From: DASZZV01 sp035544835
GTDB lineage: Bacteria > Acidobacteriota > Thermoanaerobaculia > Gp7-AA8
Reading direction: 5' to 3'
DNA: 22,466 nt
NCBI GenBank assembly: GCA_035544835.1
Contig: DASZZV010000224.1
Location: 1-22,466 of the forward strand
The notes below the pieces were generated by a model that saw nothing but the letters and a program-made list of their open reading frames with translations, ran no database searches and had not been told where the DNA came from. The first letter of the stretch is position 1; each line of letters starts with the position of its first letter. A program made the position numbers and the translations under genes. Of this stretch, positions 1-4,424 are shown piece after piece.

Positions 1-1
1 G

Positions 2-853
2 ATCCCGTATCAGCGCGAAGACTTCCGCGGCATCTTCCGCGAGCTCGATGGTTTGCCGGTTACGATCCGGCTTCTCGATCCGCCGTTGCACGAGTTTCTG
101 CCGCAGACCGAGTCGCAGATCTCGACTGTGGCCCGCGAGATGAACTGGGGGTTCATCGAGCTCCGGGCAAAAGTCGGTCAGCTCCATGAGGTCAACCCCA
201 TGCTCGGTCATCGCGGTTGCCGGCTCGGGATCACGTATCCCGAGATCTATGAGATGCAGGTCCGGGCCATCTTCGAGGCGGCTTGCGATCTCAAAAAAGA
301 GGGTCTCGACGTGCATCCGGAAGTCATGATTCCGCTGGTGGGGACGACCAGAGAATTTGCTCTCGGGCGCGAGCTGGTGGAGAGAGTGGCCAAACAGGTG
401 ATGCAAGAGAAGGGAGTCGAGGTGCCGCTCATTGTCGGGACGATGATCGAGATTCCTCGCGCCGTGCTCATCGCCGAGGAACTGGCGAAGACAGCTCAGT
501 TTTTCTCCTTCGGCACGAACGACCTGACCCAGATGACCTTCGGTTACTCGCGCGACGATGTCGGTTCCTTCATGCCCGATTACCTCGAAAAAAAGATCGT
601 CGCGCGGGACCCCTTCGAGTCGATCGATCAGGAGGGAGTCGGGCAGCTGGTACGGCTCGGTACGGAGCGCGGTAGAGCGTCGAATCCGAAGCTCAAGGTA
701 GGTGTCTGCGGCGAGCACGGGGGCGATCCGGACTCGATCCGATTCTTCCGCGAGTGCGGGCTCGATTACGTTTCCTGCTCGCCATATCGGGTACCAGTGG
801 CGCGACTGGCGCTGGCGCAGGCCGAGCTGGCGGCCAAGGAAAGCGAAGCGTGA
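2..853 (+). CDS. ppdK: Pyruvate, phosphate dikinase, C-terminal part (5' end outside window)
   Basis: The reading frame is open from the left edge (first full codon at 2), so the roughly 283 residues seen are the C-terminal PEP/pyruvate-binding TIM-barrel of PPDK, which normally has about 880 residues. The enzyme interconverts pyruvate, ATP and phosphate with PEP, AMP and pyrophosphate in the cytoplasm. Family motifs visible in order are LPVTIRLLDPPLHEFLP, HRGCRLG, EIYEMQVRAIFEA, the metal/substrate region MIEIPRA, FFSFGTNDLTQMTFGYSRDD (GTND segment) and the catalytic cysteine loop GVCGEHGGDP close to the end. A TTG inside the frame at 53 is not a start, because homology continues upstream of it (PYQREDFRGIFRELDG). 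The gene ends with TGA. The following 235 bases hold only repeat remnants and the promoter of the next gene, so PPDK is probably the last gene of its unit. Confidence 0.96.
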   Translation: MPYQREDFRGIFRELDGLPVTIRLLDPPLHEFLPQTESQISTVAREMNWGFIELRAKVGQLHEVNPMLGHRGCRLGITYPEIYEMQVRAIFEAACDLKKEGLDVHPEVMIPLVGTTREFALGRELVERVAKQVMQEKGVEVPLIVGTMIEIPRAVLIAEELAKTAQFFSFGTNDLTQMTFGYSRDDVGSFMPDYLEKKIVARDPFESIDQEGVGQLVRLGTERGRASNPKLKVGVCGEHGGDPDSIRFFRECGLDYVSCSPYRVPVARLALAQAELAAKESEA

Positions 854-859
854 GGGCTC

Positions 860-874
860 CTTGTGCCACACAAG
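860..874. repeat. Minimal remnant of the 125-bp palindromic repeat
   Basis: CTTGTG-CCA-CACAAG is a 6-bp stem made of exactly the outermost bases of the left and right arms of the repeat copies at 1768, 2221 and 14603. It looks like a copy whose interior was deleted, leaving only the joined ends. It is short, so chance similarity is possible. Confidence 0.4.
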
Positions 875-931
875 ATGAGGCAGCGAGCGCGGTCTCGAAA
901 CGGTCGGTCGATCTGCCCCGGTGACGGTACC

Positions 932-957
932 GGCCGCACGCCGTGCGGCCCTACGCC
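932..957. repeat. GC-rich perfect palindrome with CCCTACGCC flank
   Basis: GGCCGCACG-C-CGTGCGGCC (932-950) is a perfect 9-bp stem around one base, followed by CTACGCC. The same palindrome-plus-CCCTACGCC arrangement occurs at 13022-13047, and a related CGCCCCTACG end occurs near 7510. I read it as a small dispersed repeat. On RNA it would form a stable hairpin after ppdK, but no T-run follows, so it is not a classical terminator. Confidence 0.5.
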
Positions 958-1061
958 TACCTGGATCTGAGGTGACTCTTGCACTCCTCCGGCGTGCCGG
1001 ACCCTCGCCGACTCATCAATGAGTCAGTTTTAAAAACGCGTCTGACTGGCGCTCCGGACTT

Positions 1062-1076
1062 ACACGAAGTTCGTGT
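1062..1076. promoter_or_regulatory. Probable VapB operator and core promoter of vapBC
   Basis: ACACGAA-G-TTCGTGT is a perfect 7-bp inverted repeat around one base, ending 12 bases before the GTG of the antitoxin gene. Ribbon-helix-helix antitoxins bind such palindromes to repress their own operon. A possible -10 box, TACACT (1077-1082), touches the palindrome and would place the transcript start on or next to the GTG at 1089, so the mRNA may be leaderless. No clear -35 box or Shine-Dalgarno sequence is seen. Confidence 0.6.
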
Positions 1077-1088
1077 TACACTGAGCTC

Positions 1089-1331
1089 GTGAAAAACGTC
1101 ACGATCACTCTCGATGAGGAGACTGCGCTCTGGGTCAGGATCCGTGCCGCGGAAAAGGACTCGAGCGTATCCCGCCTGGTAGGAGAGATGCTTCGCGAGC
1201 GGATGAACGAGGAACGCGGCTACGAACGGGCCATGGAAGCGTATCTAAAGCGGAGACCTCGCCGGCTGCGAGAAAAGCCCTCGAGACTTCCCGGCAGGGA
1301 GAATCTTCATGACCGCAACCGTCTTCGTTGA
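1089..1331 (+). CDS. vapB: VapB-type ribbon-helix-helix antitoxin
   Basis: This 80-residue protein starts at GTG. Residues 1-40 (KNVTITLDEETALWVRIRAAEKDSSVSRLVGEMLRERM) have the beta-strand/helix/helix pattern of an RHH (CopG/Arc-like) DNA-binding domain that dimerises on palindromic operators. Residues 45-80 form the basic, extended tail that wraps the toxin, and the ending LHDRNRLR is typical of VapB antitoxins paired with PIN toxins. The gene overlaps the toxin start by 23 bases, which favours translational coupling and an excess of antitoxin. A perfect palindrome sits directly upstream. Length and motifs are complete, so I expect it to be functional. The nearest alternative description is a generic CopG-family regulator, but the adjacent PIN gene settles the role. 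Confidence 0.88.
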   Translation: MKNVTITLDEETALWVRIRAAEKDSSVSRLVGEMLRERMNEERGYERAMEAYLKRRPRRLREKPSRLPGRENLHDRNRLR

Positions 1332-1758
1332 CACCAACGTTCTGGTCTACGCGCGGGACTCGTCGGAGCCTGACAAACAAAAGCAGGCCTCGGTCTGGAT
1401 GACCGATCTCTGGCGGACGCGGCGCGGACGGATCAGTCAGCAGGTTCTCCAGGAGTACTACGTCACGGTGACACGTAAGCTTCGGCCGGGTCTTTTACCG
1501 AAGGCCGCGCGCGAGGATGTTCGAGCCCTGTTCGCCTGGAATCCGGTCCCGACGGACGTGGCTCTGCTCGATCGCGCCTGGTTCATCGAGGACGCCTACC
1601 GACTCTCGTTCTGGGACGCGATGATCGTCGCCGCCGCAAGGATTGCGCGGGCCGGGATCCTCCTCACCGAAGACCTGCAGGAAGGGGCGGATCTCGACGG
1701 CGTCATGGTCGTGAACCCGTTCCGTCGCTGTCCCGATGGCGAAATGATTCACGATTGA
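1309..1758 (+). CDS. vapC: VapC-type PIN-domain ribonuclease toxin
   Basis: This is a complete 149-residue PIN-domain protein. The acidic metal-binding residues of the fold are present: D8 in FVDTNVLVY, E49 in LQEYY, D103 in SFWDAMI and D122 in LTEDLQ. VapC toxins are Mg2+/Mn2+-dependent endoribonucleases that cut tRNA or rRNA when the antitoxin is lost; which RNA this one cuts cannot be read from sequence. The ATG lies inside the end of vapB and is preceded by GGGAG seven bases upstream, a usable ribosome-binding site. The C-terminal tail ends only about 10 bases before a 125-bp repeat element. Compared with the degraded PIN gene at 2431-2846, this copy has no stops or frameshifts and is probably active. 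Confidence 0.9.
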   Translation: MTATVFVDTNVLVYARDSSEPDKQKQASVWMTDLWRTRRGRISQQVLQEYYVTVTRKLRPGLLPKAAREDVRALFAWNPVPTDVALLDRAWFIEDAYRLSFWDAMIVAAARIARAGILLTEDLQEGADLDGVMVVNPFRRCPDGEMIHD

Positions 1759-1767
1759 TCGCTGGCC

Positions 1768-1894
1768 TCTTGTGTGGCACAGGCACTCTTGCCTGTGTGT
1801 CGGCCGTCGAGGCCGACTTCCCTGTAGATTATTCACAGAAACGCCACGGCTCGACGCCGTGGCACACAGGCAAGAGTGCCTGTGCCACACAAGA
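1768..1894. repeat. 125-bp multi-hairpin repeat, copy A
   Basis: Outer arms 1769-1799 and 1863-1893 are perfect 31-bp inverted repeats. Inside are hairpin 1 (TCGGCC-GTCGA-GGCCGA, 1800-1816), a spacer of 27 bases with a weak CTGT/ACAG stem, and hairpin 2 (CCACGGC-TCGAC-GCCGTGG, 1844-1862). The two 5-base loops are complementary to each other. The element contains no gene: its open frames (peptides with HRHSCLC or ECLCHT) are by-products. It abuts the 3' end of vapC and cuts a DUF5615 toxin gene on the other strand. It resembles REP doublets or a non-autonomous mobile element; no transposase is in the window. Confidence 0.9.
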
Positions 1895-1952
1895 AGCGGA
1901 CAACAAGCCGGAGCTTGCGAGGCAGGTTCTCGTCGAATAGAACGCGTTTCAC
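1833..1952 (-). pseudogene. DUF5615 (PIN-like) toxin, truncated after about 19 residues by repeat A
   Basis: Reading the minus strand from GTG at 1952 gives MKRVLFDENLPRKLRLVVR, the characteristic start of DUF5615 PIN-like toxins, including the conserved FDEN/LP segment with its acidic residues. The GTG overlaps the TGA of the upstream DUF433 gene by four bases (GTGA), the usual architecture of a DUF433-DUF5615 pair. From about codon 20 the sequence is repeat A, and the frame runs another 20 meaningless residues to a TGA at 1833-1835. The remaining roughly 90 residues of a normal toxin are absent: beyond the repeat lies the end of vapC. So the toxin was destroyed by insertion of the repeat together with loss of downstream DNA, or by recombination at it. 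Confidence 0.8.
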
Positions 1953-2164
1953 GCGATTTGCGCGAGCAGCGCTCGCCCAGCTTCCTCCAGGAACGCTACC
2001 GCCTGATCACGGTTGACACTCGGATAGTCGTCGAGGAACTCCTCGATCGTATCGCCACCTTCGAGATAGTCCAGCAAGGCTTGAACGGGAACACGCGTTC
2101 CGACGAACACCGGCGTACCACCGAGAATCCCTGGGTCAGAATGCACGATCTGCTTTGGGTCCAT
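1949..2164 (-). CDS. DUF433 antitoxin-like protein, now without its toxin
   Basis: This 71-residue protein (76 if the ATG at 2179 is used) contains the DUF433 signature: DPGILGGTPVFVGTRVPVQALLDYLEGGDTIEEFLDDYPSV, then NRDQAVAFLE. DUF433 proteins carry a small winged-helix-like fold and are usually encoded directly upstream of DUF5615 PIN-like toxins, as antitoxins. I chose the ATG at 2164 because the family normally begins a few residues before the conserved Asp-Pro; there is no clear ribosome-binding site for either start. The toxin partner starts in a 4-base overlap but is truncated, so this is an orphan antitoxin. It could persist neutrally, or still repress its own promoter or neutralise a relative elsewhere in the genome. 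Confidence 0.85.
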   Translation of the reverse strand: MDPKQIVHSDPGILGGTPVFVGTRVPVQALLDYLEGGDTIEEFLDDYPSVNRDQAVAFLEEAGRALLAQIA

Positions 2165-2182
2165 CAGGATTGCTAGCATACA

Positions 2183-2217
2183 GCGAGTCGGCTTCCGAAC
2201 CGACTCCTATCCCCACG
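2183..2217. repeat. 35-bp direct repeat, left copy (flanks repeat B)
   Basis: This 35-base segment matches 2371-2405 at 33 of 35 positions in the same orientation, and repeat B lies between the two. Each copy contains a small hairpin, GAGTCGG / CCGACTC around an 8-base loop (perfect here, one mismatch in the right copy). Confidence 0.75.
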
Positions 2218-2220
2218 CCT

Positions 2221-2342
2221 CTTGTGTGGCACAGGCACTCTTGCCTGTGTGCCGGCCGTCGAGGCCGGCTTCCCTGTAGATCACAGAAACGCCACGGCTC
2301 GACGCCGTGGCACACAGGCAAAGAGTGCCTGTGCCACTCAAG
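2221..2342. repeat. 125-bp multi-hairpin repeat, copy B
   Basis: It has the same layout as copy A. The left arm 2221-2251 is identical to that of copy A. The right arm (about 2311-2342) has one inserted A (CAAAGAG instead of CAAGAG) and a changed end (CACTCAAG). Hairpin 1 is CCGGCC-GTCGA-GGCCGG: the closing T:A pair of copies A and C is C:G here, a compensatory change. Four bases (TATT) of the spacer are missing. Hairpin 2 is identical to copy A. The copy lies between two 35-bp direct repeats, upstream of the DUF433 gene. Confidence 0.88.
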
Positions 2343-2370
2343 AAGAGGCGTAACACCGATCGAGTGGCTG

Positions 2371-2405
2371 GCGAGTCGGCTTCCGAACCGTCTCCTATCC
2401 ACACG
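2371..2405. repeat. 35-bp direct repeat, right copy
   Basis: This is the partner of 2183-2217 with two differences, one of which breaks the small internal hairpin (CCGTCTC for CCGACTC). It lies between repeat B and the decayed toxin gene. Confidence 0.75.
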
Positions 2406-2430
2406 AGCGCGAATGCGTAAGTTCTCGAGC

Positions 2431-2470
2431 TAGGCGAGGCGAGGTCGAGGTCGAGGTCGAGGTCGAGGTG
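2431..2470. repeat. Short tandem repeat GAGGTC (about 5 units) preceded by GAGGC units
   Basis: Four exact GAGGTC units (2441-2464) and an imperfect fifth follow two GAGGC units. On the minus strand they fall at the C-terminus of the decayed PIN toxin and add a Leu-Asp run. Hexamer slippage keeps the frame, whereas the 5-base GAGGC units shift it; in one alternative frame a TAG stop lies right behind the run. Expansion here may have removed the original stop codon. Confidence 0.8.
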
Positions 2471-2846
2471 AGTCCGAATGGCTCGCGCCAGGCGGCCGTC
2501 GGCAGTCAGAACAGCCGCACCCAGCTGCTCGGCGAGAGTGACATAGACGGCATCGTAGGCGGTGAAGTTTCTGTCGCAGGGAGATGACTCGGGGCAACAG
2601 CGACAGGTGACCGTGACGCTCGAGAGGGAGGTCGAACCAGTCATCGAGTGCCTCCCCTGCTCACGCGTCATCGAGGGTTCCACGCAGGAGAAGGCGGCCG
2701 AGAACGGAAGCGATCTCGACGTCCGCGAGCGCGGGAACATGGAGCTGATGGTGGCGCGACTCGATCAGCGGGATCAACGGCAACGCCCGGGGGGTACGCA
2801 GCAGATACTCGATCAGCGCTGAGGCGTCGACGACCAGCGGTTTCAT
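2431..2846 (-). pseudogene. VapC-like PIN toxin, inactivated by a nonsense codon and a frameshift
   Basis: The minus-strand ATG at 2846 opens a PIN domain: MKPLVVDASALIEYLL with D7, and LADVEIASVLG with the second acidic residue. Translation hits TGA at 2661-2663 (codon 62). Reading on in the same frame gives a normal continuation (AGEALDDWFDLPLERHGHLSLLPRVISLRQ), so the stop looks like a point change in a sense codon such as CGA. Near 2568-2571 one extra A in CAGAAAC shifts the frame, after which NFTAYDAVYVTLAEQLGAAVLTADGRLARAI supplies the last two conserved Asp motifs. The C-terminus dissolves into the GAGGTC repeat. All catalytic acids survive, so decay is recent. One disabling change could in principle be a sequencing error; two make that less likely. 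Confidence 0.85.
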
Positions 2847-3110
2847 CGGCCGCCGAGTACGCTCGTCCCGCAGGATGTCCGCGGCGGGTATCCGCAGATC
2901 GACCGGCGAGCGACGGCTGATTCGCTCGAACACCTCCTGCCGGAGTGGTCGCGCGACTTCGCGCTCGAGAATCTGTTCGATGTCGCCAGCGCGACGGACA
3001 ACGGCTCGGGGGACACGGTGCCGCGGGTGGAGTAGCATCCCACGACACACACGGGCTGGCGCTCGCCGCACCAGGATCGCGGCGGCCAATTCTCCATCAG
3101 GACGATCGAT
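2847..3110 (-). pseudogene. Degraded antitoxin gene upstream of the VapC pseudogene
   Basis: Directly ahead of the toxin ATG, in the same frame and without an intervening stop, is a segment reading EVARPLRQEVFERISRRSPVDLRIPAADILRDERTRRP. It resembles the C-terminal half of FitA/VapB-type antitoxins, which end in an ILRxERxRR-like tail. The upstream part (GIIDRPDGELAAAILVRRAPARV) only vaguely recalls an RHH domain and has no convincing ATG; TTG at 3089 would be the first start. An intact antitoxin would normally stop before or overlap the toxin start, so the missing stop points to damage. The assignment rests on the C-terminal pattern and position only. Confidence 0.5.
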
Positions 3111-3140
3111 GATGCCCGGAGAAACCGCAGAGGCGTGGCT

Positions 3141-3728
3141 CTACGCTTCACTCTGCTTGTCGACGGATGCCCCGGGTTGTGCGTCCTGTCTGCGGTCCTT
3201 CATCTTGTGGTAGGCAAACACCACGATGCCGAGCACGACGATGGTGATGATCCCTGCCGCCTGCCCGAGGTATTTCTGTACTGCCCGCCCGAAGTAGAAG
3301 CCGAGGAGTGTGACGAGCGTCGCCCAGATCAGGCAGCTCAACGCCTGGTAAAGGAGAAATGTCCGAGTCTTGATATGTGAGATCCCGAACATCACCGCGG
3401 AGACGATGCGCAGACCGTAGAGATATTGAGAGATGAATACAGCCGAGGGTCCGTGATCCTCAAAGAGCTTGAGTGCGCGGGCCATGTGACGTTCCAGGTT
3501 TGGATGACGATGGAGGATGTGCGCGCCTTTGGTCCGCCCGATCCAGAACCAGAAGACATGTCCGAGGAACGCGCCAGAGAAGGCGACGAGGATGATGATC
3601 GCCGGCTTCAGAATCGCGGCGCGGCGAGAGGCGAAAAAGCCGGAGAGAACCAGAATGGTTTCTCCCTCGAGAAAAGTACCTACGAAGACGGCGAGATATC
3701 CGAAACGATGAAGAAAAGTCTCCCACAT
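3141..3728 (-). CDS. DedA/VTT-family inner membrane protein
   Basis: This 195-residue polytopic membrane protein has the DedA pattern: an N-terminal half-helix with acidic residues (GTFLEGETILVLSGFFA, E21 and E23), GAFLGHVFWFWIGR around 53-64, the QYLYGLRIVSAVMFG segment (101-115) matching the conserved F/Y-x-x-G-x-R motif, and hydrophobic helices at about 125-147 and 158-174. The C-terminus is charged and cytoplasmic. DedA proteins act in envelope homeostasis; some members flip phospholipids or undecaprenyl phosphate. It starts 20 bases after the MshEN-domain gene and reads in the same direction, so it is probably the last gene of a glycosyltransferase / MshEN / DedA unit. A role in recycling a lipid carrier for the glycosyltransferase is an inference from that position. 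No good ribosome-binding site precedes the ATG. Confidence 0.9.
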   Translation of the reverse strand: MWETFLHRFGYLAVFVGTFLEGETILVLSGFFASRRAAILKPAIIILVAFSGAFLGHVFWFWIGRTKGAHILHRHPNLERHMARALKLFEDHGPSAVFISQYLYGLRIVSAVMFGISHIKTRTFLLYQALSCLIWATLVTLLGFYFGRAVQKYLGQAAGIITIVVLGIVVFAYHKMKDRRQDAQPGASVDKQSEA

Positions 3729-3748
3729 GCGGTTGTGCGTCCGTGGAT

Positions 3749-4411
3749 CTACTTCTTCGAAGGGAGCCCATCGAGGGACGCGACCTCGCGCGCCTCGAGC
3801 AGTCGGAGAACTTTTTCCAGAAGAACCCAGATCTGTGAAATGCCTTCCTCCATTTTCTTCAGGCGGCGATCGAGATCGGCGTTCTCGATCTCTTCGATGA
3901 GGTCCATGAATATCGGGTTGGCTGCAGCGGAGCGTTGAAGATCATGCTCCTGAGCTACGAGCGTGTCGTCATCGGTGGCGCTGCCGAGAGGGTAAAACTT
4001 TTCGACCATCTTGGCGATAGAGCTCTGAGGGGCGATGAGCGGAATGATCGGCATTCCGCATCCGGTCTCGAGCACGCGAATGTAATCGCGGTCGGTGGGA
4101 TCGACCATTGCGACTTCGAGGCCTCCGTCGGCCAGACGGATAGGGATCGCGCCGCAATCGCGAGCCAGGCGCCCGGGCATGCGGCGGAGAACCTTCTTGG
4201 GAATGTCTATGTGCAGGAGGCTGATGCAGGGGATGTCGACTTGTTTGGAGAGGAAGGCCGCCAGGACGTTTTCATCGATAAAATTCAGGGTGACCAGCGT
4301 CGATCCAAACTTCTTACCGGTTTGTTCCTGCTCAGACAGGGCGATGCGCATCTGGACCTCATCGATCAGATTCGCAGCGACCAGCATCTGTCCCAGGTTC
4401 TGTTTGTACAC
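3749..4411 (-). CDS. Stand-alone MshEN (GspE N-terminal) domain protein with C-terminal coiled coil
   Basis: This 220-residue protein begins with the two tandem MshEN half-motifs, NLGQMLVAANLIDEVQMRIAL..Q (5-28) and KFGSTLVTLNFIDENVLAAFLSKQ (34-57), followed by the alpha/beta subdomain (PKKVLRRMPGRLARDCGAIPI, 71-91; GLEVAMVDPTD, 97-107) typical of the N-domain of GspE/PilB ATPases. No ATPase domain follows. Instead residues 165-208 are predicted coiled coil (LIEEIENADLDRRLKKMEEG and on). Canonical MshEN domains bind cyclic di-GMP through R-L-G and a later Gly; here the Arg is Asn/Lys and the Gly is Asn in both halves, so binding is uncertain. I chose GTG at 4411, 13 bases after the upstream glycosyltransferase stop, because the ORF extends to 4498 only by overlapping that gene. 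Context suggests it modulates the glycosyltransferase. Confidence 0.8.
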   Translation of the reverse strand: MYKQNLGQMLVAANLIDEVQMRIALSEQEQTGKKFGSTLVTLNFIDENVLAAFLSKQVDIPCISLLHIDIPKKVLRRMPGRLARDCGAIPIRLADGGLEVAMVDPTDRDYIRVLETGCGMPIIPLIAPQSSIAKMVEKFYPLGSATDDDTLVAQEHDLQRSAAANPIFMDLIEEIENADLDRRLKKMEEGISQIWVLLEKVLRLLEAREVASLDGLPSKK

Positions 4412-4424
4412 GAGTCGACCGGCC

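Noticed and set aside
1768..2405. A CRISPR array
   Set aside because: The repeats are few, long, palindromic and irregularly spaced, with no uniform spacers and no cas genes.
2183..2405. The 35-bp direct repeats as att sites of an integrated element
   Set aside because: They enclose only a 125-bp repeat, without an integrase or any cargo, and no tRNA gene is adjacent.
1772..2433. Several open frames of 60-130 codons with HRHSCLC, GRRGRLP or ECLCHT peptides
   Set aside because: They are readings of the palindromic repeats in both directions and overlap better-supported genes; no conserved protein family is visible.
2661..2663. The TGA in the decayed VapC gene as a selenocysteine codon (selB is in the window)
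   Set aside because: PIN toxins have no Sec/Cys at this position, no SECIS-like hairpin is apparent just downstream, and an independent frameshift follows, so ordinary decay explains it.
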